The notes under the pieces were generated by a model. That model was not told the origin of the DNA. It searched no databases and saw only the letters and a program-made list of their open reading frames with translations. This document shows positions 43,323 to 52,095 of a DNA stretch of 58,131 nt, piece after piece. The stretch lies in contig PLYM01000264.1 in the NCBI GenBank assembly GCA_003153375.1, positions 1-58,131 on the forward strand, read 5' to 3'. The DNA is from Planctomycetaceae bacterium (GTDB lineage Bacteria > Planctomycetota > Planctomycetia > Pirellulales > PALSA-1355). Made by a program: the position numbers and the translations under genes. How positions within the stretch are numbered: the stretch's first letter is position 1; each line of letters begins with the position of its first letter.

Positions 43323-46202
43323 ATGCGATCTCCCCTCAGCGACGCCGGGTGGCTGTCGCGCGCTGGGTCCTCGGCGGCCAGCAAGGCCCGCCGGCCTGAG
43401 AATCACGCCAGCCTGTCGATCGAGTCGCTAGAAGTTCGCCGATTGCTCACCGTGGCATCGCCGTCTGACGGCGACACGGCACTCGTCGCACTGGCCACCG
43501 CGGGCGGCCCGACGGCATCGCCGGCTTTCCACGCGATTCCCAGCAATGGCCCGGTTGCCTCGCCAAACATCGGCGCCGCCGTGGCTGGGCCGCCGGCCAT
43601 CACGCCGGCCACCATCGCCGAGAATCACCAGACCACCTCGGGACTGGTGATCACTCCCGCCGCCGCCGATGTCCCGGTGGTGGCGAACTACCTGATCACG
43701 GGTATCACCCACGGCTTGTTGTTTCTGAATGACGGCACCACGGCCGTCAGCAATGGCACCATGATTACCCTGGCCCAGGGCGCCGCCGGGTTGAAGTTCA
43801 CCCCCGATACCAACTTTGTGGGCCAGGCTAGCTTCACGGCCCAGGAATCGTCCGACGCCACGCCGGCCGACGCCAACGGCGCCACGGGTGTCGCGGCGAT
43901 CACCGTCACCCCCGCCGTGCTGGCCGGGCCACCCGCCGTCACTGCGGCCACCGCCGCCGGGACGCATCAAACCACCTCGGGGCTGGTGATCACCCCGGCC
44001 GCCGCCGACGGATCGCTGGTAACCAACTACCTGATCACGAGCATCACCCACGGCTCGCTGTTCCTGAACGATGGCACCACCGCCGTCAGCAACGGCACGT
44101 TGATCACCGTGGCCCAAGGCGCCGCCGGGCTGAAGTTCACCCCGGCCGCCAGCTTCGTGGGCCAGGCTAACTTCACGGTTCAGGAATCGCCCGACGCCAA
44201 CGCGGCCGACGCCAGCGGCACCACCGCCACGGCAGCGGTGACCGTCAATTTGAACGGGCCGCCCAGCGTGATCCCGGCCGTCATCGGCGAGAATCATCAA
44301 ACCACCTCGGGACTCGTAATCTCGGCCGCCGCCGCGGATGGCGCGCTGGTGACCAATTACCTGATCACGAACATCACCCACGGCACGTTGTTTCAGACTG
44401 ACGGCACCACCGCCATCAGCAGCGGATCGATGATCACCGTCGCCCAGGGCACCGCCGGGCTCAAGTTCACGCCGGACACCAACTTCGTGGGCCAGGCCAA
44501 CTTCACGATCCAGGAATCGCCCGACGCCAACGCGGCCGACGCCAGCGGCACCACCGCCACGGCGGCGATCACCGTCACCCCCGCCGTGCTGGTCGGACCG
44601 CCGGCCATCACGCCCGCCACGATTGCCGAGAATCATCAAACCACTTCGGGACTCGTCATCACCCCCGCCGCCGCGGATGCCGCGTTGGTAACCAACTACT
44701 TGATCACCAGCATCACCCACGGCTCGCTGTTTCTGAATGACGGCACCACCGCCGTCGCCAATGGCACGATGATCACTCTGGCCCAAGGGGCCGCCGGGCT
44801 GAAGTTCACCCCGGCCACCAACTTCGTGGGCCAGGGCAGCTTCACCGTTCAGCAGGCGCCCGACGCCGTCGTGGCTGACGCCAGCGGCATCACGGCCGTT
44901 GCGGCAATCACCGTCACCCCCGCCATGTTGACCGGCCCGCCGGCCATCACGCCGGCCACCACGACCGGCACGCAACAAACCACCTCGGGACTCGTGATCA
45001 CCCCCGCCGCCGCGGATGGCACGCTGGTGACCAACTACCTGATCACCAACATCACCCACGGCTCGTTGTTTCTGAATGACGGCACCACGGCCGTCAGCAA
45101 CGGCTCGATGATCACCCTCGCTCAGGGTGCCGCCGGGCTGAAGTTCACACCCGCCGCCAGCTTCGTGGGCCAGGCCAGCTTCACCGTCCAGCAATCGCCC
45201 GACGCCACGCCGGCCGACGCCAGCGGCACGACCGCCACGGGATTGGTGACGGTCAACCTGACGGGACCGCCCAGTGTGACCTCGGCCGTCGCGGGCGAGA
45301 ATCATCAAACCACTTCGGGATTGGTGATTCTTCCCAGTGCCGCCGAGACCGCGTTCGTCACCAATTTCCAGATCACGAACATCACCGGCGGCACGCTGTT
45401 CCAGCATGACGGCACCACGGCGATCAACTCGGGCGACTTCATCACCCTGGCCCAGGGAGCGGCCGGACTCAAGTTCACGCCCACCACCGGTTCGACGGTC
45501 ACCGGCACCTTCACGGTGCAGGAATCAACCACCGCCAATGTCGGCGGGCTGGGAGGAGCGACCGCCACGGCCACCATCATCGTCGTACCGTCTTTCGTGA
45601 TCGCCCTCTATCAAGATGTGCTGCTGCGGCCGTTTGACGACGCGGGCGGGGTCTTCTATGCGAACCAGCTAGTCACCGGCACCGCGCCCGAGACGATCGC
45701 CGCCGCGTTTTGGGAATCGGCCGAGCACCGCGGCATCGAAGTCGACGGTTATTATCAGCAGTTCCTGCACCGCCCCTCCGACGCCAGCGGCCGGGCGATG
45801 TGGGTCAACGATCTGTTGGACGGCCAGGGCGAAGTCGCGGTGATGACGGGCTTTATCCGTTCAACCGAATACCAACTGCTCCATCCGACGACCACGCAGC
45901 TTGTGACCGCGCTGTACAACGACGTGCTCCATCGCGCGCCCGATGTCGTGGGGATGTCGGGCTGGGTGACGATGCTGACCAACCAGAATCTGACCCAGTT
46001 GCAGGTGATCCAGAGTTTCATGAGCTCCCACGAGCGCCATCAGCAACTGATCGACTCCTTCTATAGCTCCTATTTGCAGCGGCCTGCCGATTTCGGAGAG
46101 CTCGGCTGGATCGCCCTGCTCGATCACGGCCTGGTCGACGACCAGTTCATGGCCGAGGCTTTCTTGTCATCGCAAGAGTTCATTATCAAGAACCCGATTT
46201 GA
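43323..46202 (+). CDS. Large extracellular tandem-repeat protein with C-terminal DUF4214
   Basis: ATG 43323 gives 959 residues. The N-terminus contains NHASLSIESLEVRRLLT, the planctomycete LExR-xLL motif. Residues about 89-757 are six repeats of 110-113 residues, each starting GPP, with 'HQTTSGLVI', 'NYLITxITHGxLF', 'DGTTAV', 'GAAGLKFTP' and 'FTVQES'; the fold is probably Ig/cadherin-like. The end (about 758-959) is DUF4214: 'VIALYQDVLLRPFDDAGGVF', 'YYQQFLHRPSDASGRAMWVN', 'ALYNDVLHRAPDVVGMSGWV', a domain seen in exported and S-layer-like proteins. It is likely a surface protein, adhesive or structural. An upstream start at 43170 is possible but has no support. Confidence 0.8.
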   Translation: MRSPLSDAGWLSRAGSSAASKARRPENHASLSIESLEVRRLLTVASPSDGDTALVALATAGGPTASPAFHAIPSNGPVASPNIGAAVAGPPAITPATIAENHQTTSGLVITPAAADVPVVANYLITGITHGLLFLNDGTTAVSNGTMITLAQGAAGLKFTPDTNFVGQASFTAQESSDATPADANGATGVAAITVTPAVLAGPPAVTAATAAGTHQTTSGLVITPAAADGSLVTNYLITSITHGSLFLNDGTTAVSNGTLITVAQGAAGLKFTPAASFVGQANFTVQESPDANAADASGTTATAAVTVNLNGPPSVIPAVIGENHQTTSGLVISAAAADGALVTNYLITNITHGTLFQTDGTTAISSGSMITVAQGTAGLKFTPDTNFVGQANFTIQESPDANAADASGTTATAAITVTPAVLVGPPAITPATIAENHQTTSGLVITPAAADAALVTNYLITSITHGSLFLNDGTTAVANGTMITLAQGAAGLKFTPATNFVGQGSFTVQQAPDAVVADASGITAVAAITVTPAMLTGPPAITPATTTGTQQTTSGLVITPAAADGTLVTNYLITNITHGSLFLNDGTTAVSNGSMITLAQGAAGLKFTPAASFVGQASFTVQQSPDATPADASGTTATGLVTVNLTGPPSVTSAVAGENHQTTSGLVILPSAAETAFVTNFQITNITGGTLFQHDGTTAINSGDFITLAQGAAGLKFTPTTGSTVTGTFTVQESTTANVGGLGGATATATIIVVPSFVIALYQDVLLRPFDDAGGVFYANQLVTGTAPETIAAAFWESAEHRGIEVDGYYQQFLHRPSDASGRAMWVNDLLDGQGEVAVMTGFIRSTEYQLLHPTTTQLVTALYNDVLHRAPDVVGMSGWVTMLTNQNLTQLQVIQSFMSSHERHQQLIDSFYSSYLQRPADFGELGWIALLDHGLVDDQFMAEAFLSSQEFIIKNPI
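43587..45593 (+). repeat. Six tandem repeats of about 335 bases inside the surface-protein gene
   Basis: Six direct repeats with high DNA identity encode the six 110-113-residue units. Units 1, 3 and 4 end with TVTPAVL-like linkers and units 2 and 5 with TVNL, so the copies form two alternating linker types. Identity at third positions suggests recent duplication or ongoing homogenisation. Strand follows the gene. Confidence 0.85.
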
Positions 46203-46218
46203 GCGAGAGCTTCGCTCA
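46200..46218. terminator. Small hairpin between convergent genes
   Basis: TGAGCGA (46200-46206) pairs with TCGCTCA (46212-46218) across five bases. It covers the stop of the plus-strand repeat gene and the stop of the minus-strand VTT gene, so it could end both transcripts. There is no T-run, so this is tentative. Confidence 0.35.
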
Positions 46219-46899
46219 CGGCGCCGAGCTCTCGCTGTCGGCCAAGGCCCGTTGCGCCACGCGGACCACGTACACCAGCACGACGATGCACAGCAGCAGC
46301 CCGGCGATCGTGGCGGCGGTGTGCAGGGCCGAATGTTCGCTGGCCTGGCCCGAGACGCTGGCCACGTGTTTGGCCACGTAGCCGAAATAGACTTCCACCA
46401 GCAGGCTGGGCACCAATCCCAGGCTCGCCGCCAAGAACGGCAAGAAGCGCGTACCGGTCGCCCCCAGCACATAGCTGACCGTGGCCGGATTGATCGGCGT
46501 CAATCGCAGCAGGAATTGCAGCCGAAACCCCTCGCGGTTCACGGCCCGCTCCATGGCCGCCAGCCGCGAATTGCGGGCCAGCCAGCCCCGCACCGCCTGC
46601 CCCAAGAACAACCGGCTCAGGGCAAAGTCGAGCGCCGCGGTCAGCAGGCAGCCCACCGTCATGATCGCGGTGCCCCCCAACACGCCGAACAACACGCCCG
46701 CCATGACCGCGAACACCGTGTCCGGCACGAACAGCGACGTCATCACCACCGTCGCGCCGACGAACACCACATACCCCCACACGCCCTGCGCCGCGATCCA
46801 GGCCTCCATCGCCGGCACGTGATGTCCAAAGTCGCGCCCCAACAAAATCGCCGCGCCCAGCAGCACCACTCCCAGAATGACCTTGCTCCACCAGTTCAA
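46216..46899 (-). CDS. TVP38/TMEM64-type VTT-domain membrane protein
   Basis: TTG 46899 with AGGAG about ten bases upstream gives 227 residues. It has an N-terminal membrane helix, then the VTT (DedA-like, SNARE-associated) domain at about 50-170: 'TSLFVPDTVFAVMAGVLFGV', 'GGTAIMTVGCLLTAALDFAL', and the key 'FRLQFLLRLTPINPATVSYV' with the conserved Arg-Leu-xP block, followed by 'LGATGTRFLPFLAASLGLVP' and a C-terminal helix. Members act in the inner membrane, probably in lipid scrambling or transport. It is convergent with the repeat gene and has no operon partner. Confidence 0.88.
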   Translation of the reverse strand: MNWWSKVILGVVLLGAAILLGRDFGHHVPAMEAWIAAQGVWGYVVFVGATVVMTSLFVPDTVFAVMAGVLFGVLGGTAIMTVGCLLTAALDFALSRLFLGQAVRGWLARNSRLAAMERAVNREGFRLQFLLRLTPINPATVSYVLGATGTRFLPFLAASLGLVPSLLVEVYFGYVAKHVASVSGQASEHSALHTAATIAGLLLCIVVLVYVVRVAQRALADSESSAP

Positions 46900-47021
46900 A
46901 GGATCATCGCTCCTGGCAATTAACGGTTGTTCGATTTTGCCGGCCCAAAAGAATGGGCAACGACATCCCCCGCCATCCTAGGATATGACCGCGAGTCTGT
47001 CCGGCAATCGATTTCGGGTGC

Positions 47022-47044
47022 CACTGCTGGCTCGTCCAGCAGTG
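47022..47044. repeat. Palindrome with CACTGCTGG arms
   Basis: CACTGCTGG (47022-47030) pairs with CCAGCAGTG (47036-47044) across five bases. Palindromes with these arms are common intergenic repeats in planctomycete genomes as I recall. It lies in the 297-base gap between the VTT gene and the small secreted protein, where I see no gene. Confidence 0.55.
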
Positions 47045-47196
47045 AAAGGTGCCGTAGCGGGGTCAGCACCCTGGGGCAACCCAACAGCCATCCCAGGTGA
47101 CGGCCAAATTCATCTTCAGCCGCGAAACAACTGACCGGGGCAGGGGTTCAAAAGATAGGGCAGATCTCGCCAGTCTTTCGGGTGAGGAGCATCATC

Positions 47197-47667
47197 ATGG
47201 TTCGCAACGTGTCGTGGGGCCTCGCTTTCTCCGCCTTTCTGATCCTGCTGCTGCTCGGCTCCCCGTCCGACGCTGCGTCTAAACAAGCGGCAAAACGGGC
47301 CGCCCGGGCGCTCGACACCACGCAAGTCATCAGCGCACTCCAATCGGCTCAGACCCTGCTGGTCGCCGCCGACCACGACTACGCCGGCCACCGGGCCCTG
47401 GCCGCCAAGGAAGTTCACAAAGCCCTGGCCGAGCTCGGCCACAAGAAAGGCCAGGCCGCCGTCGCACCCAAGACCGCCGCTGCCGCCACCAAAACCGGCC
47501 GCACCGCAGCCCACGAACCCCAAGCGACTTCCGACGCCCAGTTGCGTCAAGCCTTGCAGATCCTGCAAGGCGTCGTGCCCCACATCAACTCCACCCGCCA
47601 CCCCAAAGCCGCCACCAATGTGCAAGCGGCCATCGTCCAGATTAACACGGCGCTCTCGATCAAATAG
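47197..47667 (+). CDS. Small secreted helical protein
   Basis: ATG 47197 lies seven bases after GAGGAG and gives 156 residues. A signal peptide (WGLAFSAFLILLLLGSPSDA, cleavage near AAS) is followed by two helical repeats: one with VISALQSAQTLLVAADHDYA and GHRALAAKEVHKALAELG, another with LRQALQILQGVVPHINSTRH and PKAATNVQAAIVQINTAL. A Lys/Ala/Thr-rich linker joins them. The motif DYxGHRxxAxxxVxxAL recurs in uncharacterised planctomycete exported proteins. Function unknown. Confidence 0.7.
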   Translation: MVRNVSWGLAFSAFLILLLLGSPSDAASKQAAKRAARALDTTQVISALQSAQTLLVAADHDYAGHRALAAKEVHKALAELGHKKGQAAVAPKTAAAATKTGRTAAHEPQATSDAQLRQALQILQGVVPHINSTRHPKAATNVQAAIVQINTALSIK

Positions 47668-47725
47668 GCGCCGCGGCGATCCTCTCGGATCAGCACGGAC
47701 AAATCGGAGGTCCATCGCGGAAAGC

Positions 47726-48595
47726 TCATTTGGCTTGAGGAATGCGACGGAGCTTGATGTATCGCAATTCAGGTGTGAGTTCGTAGCGTTCTCCAGAACG
47801 CTGGACAGGAAGCTCATCCTCGCCGTAGGCCTCCCACACCGTGGCCGGATAGCCCGTAACCTTGGCTGTCTCGAAGGCCTGCAACTCCCAGGTTTCGCCG
47901 ACGACTGCCTTCGGTGGGTCGGTCTTGATGACGCCCTTACCTTTGGCTACCCAGTCCCATTTCTCCGTGTCTTCGGTCGGACGTCCACCCGAAAGCACAT
48001 GCCGTACTTCGTGCTCAGTAAATTCAACCTCTTGGGCAGGCTGGCCATCGATGTGACTGACGACAAATCGGCGATCGGCTGACTTGCGCTGCCCGGGTCC
48101 GTGCCACGTGCCCCGCACCGTGACGATCTTACCGATCGGCTTGCCGAGATTCCCGAGCACCTGCACTTTGTGGAGGAGGTCAGACGCTTTAACAATAGCC
48201 ACCTCGTCGCCGTCCTCGGCGGGAGACAGCGCCTCGATCTCCCCGCCTGTCAGGACGTGATCGGCGACGATCGCAGTCTCTCGCTTTACGATGGTTTCCG
48301 GAAACAGCCCCTGAATTCGGGTCAGTTCTTCGTCTGCGGTCGTTGCCGGCAGCGTTATCTCATACCAAGGAAGCGCTTCTTCACCAAATAGACGAAGTTG
48401 CCACGGAGCTGCGTTGAGCGGGGCGAAGCAAGCAACGGGAACCGTGAAACGTTCAGTCGCCAGCGCGTCCCGTCGCTGCCTCATCCAATTGAACTGATAG
48501 ACAATCCAACTAGCCACAGCAGCAACGACTGCCACTGCCACGAACAATGTTCGTAGCGAATACGCGAACCAGCGGCGTTGGGGGGTGGCGTTCAT
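47726..48595 (-). CDS. Membrane-anchored protein of unknown function
   Basis: A 289-residue protein. The N-terminus RRWFAYSLRTLFVAVAVVAA is the 'RWFxxSLRTLLxxV' anchor common in planctomycete proteins, giving one membrane helix at about 12-32. The rest is a soluble domain, with 'ALPWYEITLPATTADEELTR' and 'FPETIVKRETAIVADHVLTG', then a second beta-rich half with 'GKIVTVRGTWHGPGQRKSAD' and 'EDTEKWDWVAKGKG' that resembles small beta-barrel domains. No enzyme motif was seen. It lies 74 bases after the TPR-FkbM gene on the same strand. Confidence 0.6.
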   Translation of the reverse strand: MNATPQRRWFAYSLRTLFVAVAVVAAVASWIVYQFNWMRQRRDALATERFTVPVACFAPLNAAPWQLRLFGEEALPWYEITLPATTADEELTRIQGLFPETIVKRETAIVADHVLTGGEIEALSPAEDGDEVAIVKASDLLHKVQVLGNLGKPIGKIVTVRGTWHGPGQRKSADRRFVVSHIDGQPAQEVEFTEHEVRHVLSGGRPTEDTEKWDWVAKGKGVIKTDPPKAVVGETWELQAFETAKVTGYPATVWEAYGEDELPVQRSGERYELTPELRYIKLRRIPQAK

Positions 48596-48669
48596 TTGAC
48601 GGAATCAGGGTCTTGCCAAAGAGCAGAAGGACGATGAATACGACTAGGGTGATCGGCCATCGGTGCGAA

Positions 48670-49938
48670 TTACCCGTGCCGAGACAGAGCGAGCCGCCAG
48701 TTGTCGTGGGGGCCGATGACTTTCGGCAGACCACGGATCTCTTTTCGCTCGCTTCGATGAAAGCAAAGGAGATTTGCTTCGGGATGATAGGCCGCGAACA
48801 CGTTGACCGTGTTACGGAAGTAGTTTTCCAGGTCGAAATAACTGCTGAGCTGCCAGTACGCGTCATATTCCATTGAATCGACCATGGCGATCACGTCCGA
48901 CGATCGCTCCAGCGAGTAATTCTCGACAAACAACACCGGTCGATGACGTGCAATGGACTCCCGAGCCCCGGCGAGCACGTCGCACTCCATGCCTTCCACG
49001 TCCACCTTGATCAGGTTGCAGCGACTCAATCGCAGGTCGTCGACCCTAACCACCTCGACCGTCTCTCCGACAGCGTGGTTCTGCACCGAGACAGCGCCAA
49101 AATTCGCGTTCATGCGCGGATTGAGCACAGGCAGTTGGATTGTCTCGAAGCGACGTCCCAAGCACTGCTGTCGCGCAATCACATGGGTCAGACCGTTCAA
49201 AGCAAGATTCGCGCACAGATTCTGAAACACGAGTCGCTGCGGCTCGAATGCCATCACCGCTCCCTGGGCCGTGACCTGTTTGGCAAAGAAAACCGTGTGC
49301 GTACCGATGTTTGCTCCGACGTCGAGCACGGCGTCGCCCGGCTTAATCAACTTGCCGAGCACGTCGAGCTCGCCTTCGCACCATTGTCCATACAGGTCCA
49401 GTGAGCGGCCGATGAACGAATCGTGGACGTTGTACAAAAACATGCCGTGCTTGCACTTCTTCATCGCCACGAAGTCATGTTCGAAATCCCGCGGCGGGAC
49501 GGGACCGGTAGTCGGCCGGGGCTCGCTCGTGGCCATCGCTTGCTCAAGCGACATGACCTCCCCAGGTCCCTTGCGATTTTGCGCCTGCACAATCGCGCGC
49601 TGCAGGTTGTTGGATATCTCGGACGAATTCGGATTGAGACGCAATGCCTGTTGAAAGCTTTGTATTGCCTCGTCGAATCGCCCTTCTTTGGCGAGAACGA
49701 CCGCTAGGTGATGGTGGGCATCACCATGGTCGGGCCTCAGGAGTATGGCCTGCGCCAGCCTTGCCTTGGCTTCATTCGGTTTTGCCAACCCATGACACAC
49801 TGCGCCCAACAGGTAAAGCGCCTCGACGTGGGCTGTATCGGCCTCAAGCACGCGCCGATAAAACTGCTCGGCGGCGTGCAAGTCTCCTGACTTGTGGTAG
49901 GCCATGGCCTGAACGAGGGCTTCATCAACCGTGGACAC
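48670..49938 (-). CDS. TPR-repeat protein with FkbM-type methyltransferase domain
   Basis: GTG 49938, six bases after GAGGAG, gives 422 residues. Residues 1-125 are three to four TPR motifs (AMAYHKSGDLHAAEQFYRRV, ALYLLGAVCHGLAKPNEAKA, 'LAVVLAKEGRFDEAIQSFQQ'). A proline-rich linker leads to a class-I SAM methyltransferase at about 170-400: 'AVLDVGANIGTHTVFFAKQV' (SAM loop), 'VMAFEPQ' and 'NLIKVDVEGMECDVLAGARE', the FkbM signature. FkbM enzymes O-methylate sugars or polyketides; with TPRs attached, methylation of a glycan on a protein or exopolysaccharide is likely. No glycan cluster is adjacent, so the substrate is open. Confidence 0.88.
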   Translation of the reverse strand: MSTVDEALVQAMAYHKSGDLHAAEQFYRRVLEADTAHVEALYLLGAVCHGLAKPNEAKARLAQAILLRPDHGDAHHHLAVVLAKEGRFDEAIQSFQQALRLNPNSSEISNNLQRAIVQAQNRKGPGEVMSLEQAMATSEPRPTTGPVPPRDFEHDFVAMKKCKHGMFLYNVHDSFIGRSLDLYGQWCEGELDVLGKLIKPGDAVLDVGANIGTHTVFFAKQVTAQGAVMAFEPQRLVFQNLCANLALNGLTHVIARQQCLGRRFETIQLPVLNPRMNANFGAVSVQNHAVGETVEVVRVDDLRLSRCNLIKVDVEGMECDVLAGARESIARHRPVLFVENYSLERSSDVIAMVDSMEYDAYWQLSSYFDLENYFRNTVNVFAAYHPEANLLCFHRSERKEIRGLPKVIGPHDNWRLALSRHG

Positions 49939-50020
49939 AAACGGCTCCTCGCGAAGGGGTTTTCAGTTCTCCATGGCGTTCGTCAGTTGCCTGAATTTCC
50001 GCCCGGGCCGTGGCCGCAGA

Positions 50021-50113
50021 TCAAGCGAAGGTGACGACGGCCAGGGCGAGTCCAGCCACAGCCAAGACGATCCCGATCGACGGCGCATGGTACGTGACGT
50101 GAATCTCGTGCAT
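50021..50113 (-). CDS. Possible 30-residue single-span membrane peptide
   Basis: ATG 50113 starts MHEIHVTYHAPSIGIVLAVA, followed by GLALAVVTFA and a stop. Most of it is one hydrophobic helix. It begins 21 bases after the DUF2007 stop, on the same strand. No ribosome site is obvious. Small peptides of this type often go unannotated; existence is uncertain. Confidence 0.35.
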   Translation of the reverse strand: MHEIHVTYHAPSIGIVLAVAGLALAVVTFA

Positions 50114-50134
50114 GGCGACATCGTAGCGAGGGCT

Positions 50135-50341
50135 TTATCGCGCGAGCAGCACTTGCGCTCTGGCCGCGTCACCGCCTGTGACTTGCAGCTTGGAGTTGAC
50201 CAACACACTCATTCCCTCGAGCGCCGAGGAGTGTTCGTCCGCGATAAACGCGCGAATCCCATGATCCTCGAGAAAGTTCTTGGCGACCTGAGCTTCCCAG
50301 GGCCTCGAATACTCCGCGACGGTGACAAAATCCAGTTGCAT
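50135..50341 (-). CDS. DUF2007 domain protein
   Basis: A 68-residue protein of the DUF2007 (putative signal-transducing, ferredoxin-like fold) type: DFVTVAEYSRPWEAQVAKNF, 'LEDHGIRAFIADEH', and 'VLVNSKLQVTGGDAARAQVL'. The pattern 'A.....L...GI.a.i' with a late 'v.V...da..A...L' is diagnostic. The family resembles PII-like or regulatory ACT-type folds; ligand unknown. Single gene between the TPR-FkbM protein and the sialate esterase; no clear partner except the possible 30-residue peptide downstream. Confidence 0.85.
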   Translation of the reverse strand: MQLDFVTVAEYSRPWEAQVAKNFLEDHGIRAFIADEHSSALEGMSVLVNSKLQVTGGDAARAQVLLAR

Positions 50342-50410
50342 CTGCTCAATCCCCCAGCGTTAATCGATCAATTCGGTCTGTTCGCCATTATAGTCCAATC
50401 GATGGGGCGA

Positions 50411-51919
50411 TCACTTCAATTCCACGGGACCAAACGCCGGCAGGGACATCCCCCGCTGGTCAACGATGTTGACGTGTGGGGCGACGCCGGCTCCGTAGTA
50501 GAGGACGACGTCGGGACTGGGAATCGACGTGGCGTGCAGAATCACCGTGCTCGGTTGATTCGGGTCGAATTCGGTCTTGTAAATCCAATCGAGAGGTTTG
50601 CCGCTCTGCTTCTCTTTGAGCACGAAACCCGTCGGCTTTCCATCCGACTTCAACCGGCCCTCGACGCCGCTGAATTCGACAACAATTCGCGGCTGCGGGC
50701 CGCGACGGAAAGCCGCCGATTTCAGCCGGATTTCCGTGCGCGGCGCGGTGTCCTGCTTCACGTATGGCAGCGCAAGATACGCCATCTGCTCGCCAACCGT
50801 CTTCAGCGAGTCGTAGTCGAGGTGCAAGCCATCCATCAGGTCGAGATGGATCGTCGGAACACAGTGCGAGTTCGCCAGACGCTCGGGAATCGTCCGCTGC
50901 GCCTCCCGAATGATCTCCCAGCCGCGCGAGCGATCGAGCGGCGAATTGTGGTGCCGGCAGATCTGCGCGTAGATCACCGGCATGTCCGGCCCGCCAAATT
51001 CCTGGCGTACGGCCTGGACGAAGTACACGAACTGGTCGCCATACGTCGTGATCGGAGCAATCAGCGAGGGCTTGGTGACCGTGGTGGCCTCATCGCCGAA
51101 GATGGCATCTTGCTCCCCTTGAAAAAAGAGCATCCCCTTGACGTGTCCGCCGGCGCTCTGCACGTGATGGGCCAGAAATCCGTAGCGGTTTTTTTCGCGT
51201 TCGTCCGGGTTCCAGTGAGCCAGGGCCGCGCCGGTGGCGCACGGGATCAGACCGATCGGCACGCCGCTCTCCGCAAACAGCTTGCGGGCGAAGAAATACG
51301 AGCAGTCGATGCCGCCGACCGGAGTCTTGCTGTCGAGAATCTCCTGAATCTTGGCGTCGGAATAGTCGGGATGCTGTCTTTTCAACGTGCTCTCGGCGAA
51401 GGGCTCGGGAATCCGATGGATGGGCGGCTCTCCGGCGCACCAGTGCGCGTCTTTCGCGAAGTGCAAAAGATTGAGCATGTTGAGGTACGGCAGCGCCGGC
51501 AGCTTTTCTTTGATGACGTCGATCCCGAACATGTTCGACTGGCCACCGAGGATCCAGATGTCGCCGACCAGAATGTTGCGAAAGCGCATGCCGTCCTTTT
51601 CGGGACTGCCGGCTGACGCGATCCTAATCGAGTACGGTCCACCGACCGGCAACTTCTCGATCACCACAGCCCGACCGCCGTCTCGCAGATCGACCGGAGC
51701 ACGCTCAGCTTGTCGAATCGGTTTGCCCCGCTCATCCTCGACCGTGATCGTCACACTGCTGGCGACTTGAAGTGCCGCCGGCAGCACGACCGTGCAGGTG
51801 CTCGCGTCCGCCGAGTCGCGCTGCAGGACCTGGTAATCCTCTTTGAGCAGCACCCCTTCCGCGACGTCCGCGGAAAACGCGGGCACGAGAGTAATGAGTA
51901 GAAACAGCGTGGCTTGCAT
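50411..51919 (-). CDS. Secreted sialate O-acetylesterase (SASA family)
   Basis: ATG 51919 gives 502 residues with a signal peptide (QATLFLLITLVPAFSADVAE). After an N-terminal beta domain the SASA (SGNH-like) esterase begins: WILGGQSNMFG holds the catalytic Ser, and a later block 'LDLMDGLHLDYDS' holds the Asp/His pair. 'CATGAALAHWNP' and 'LFFQGEQDAIFG' are conserved blocks. A C-terminal beta-sandwich follows (VVEFSGVEGRLKSDGKPTGF). It should remove O-acetyl groups from sialic acids or other acetylated sugars outside the cell. The polytopic membrane protein at 52096 is upstream on the same strand. Confidence 0.88.
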   Translation of the reverse strand: MQATLFLLITLVPAFSADVAEGVLLKEDYQVLQRDSADASTCTVVLPAALQVASSVTITVEDERGKPIRQAERAPVDLRDGGRAVVIEKLPVGGPYSIRIASAGSPEKDGMRFRNILVGDIWILGGQSNMFGIDVIKEKLPALPYLNMLNLLHFAKDAHWCAGEPPIHRIPEPFAESTLKRQHPDYSDAKIQEILDSKTPVGGIDCSYFFARKLFAESGVPIGLIPCATGAALAHWNPDEREKNRYGFLAHHVQSAGGHVKGMLFFQGEQDAIFGDEATTVTKPSLIAPITTYGDQFVYFVQAVRQEFGGPDMPVIYAQICRHHNSPLDRSRGWEIIREAQRTIPERLANSHCVPTIHLDLMDGLHLDYDSLKTVGEQMAYLALPYVKQDTAPRTEIRLKSAAFRRGPQPRIVVEFSGVEGRLKSDGKPTGFVLKEKQSGKPLDWIYKTEFDPNQPSTVILHATSIPSPDVVLYYGAGVAPHVNIVDQRGMSLPAFGPVELK

Positions 51920-52095
51920 CTCTGGCCCCCGAATCACACGCGCTGGCAGTTTGGGATCTTCGTTGGCCATTCTAGCGGTACGCGTCACCAACCGCCTGGA
52001 TATCCGACACGTTTTCGCCATGCCGGGACAGGTTCAAGTGCGCCATGTCGAATCTGAGGGTCGTCGTCTGGACCACACGTGAAGCTCGTCGCCGC

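Noticed and set aside
43428-45407. 659-codon minus-strand open frame in the repeat gene
   Set aside because: It exists because the same 335-base unit is repeated without a stop in that frame. Composition is Gly/Arg-rich and the sense strand encodes a coherent LExR/DUF4214 protein.
46984-47190. CRISPR-like or riboswitch element near the palindrome
   Set aside because: Only one palindrome is present, with no regular spacing and no known riboswitch motif.
49931-51616. 561-codon plus-strand open frame opposite the sialate esterase
   Set aside because: It lies antisense to a gene with clear catalytic motifs, is rich in Arg and His and has no family likeness. It is a high-GC shadow frame.
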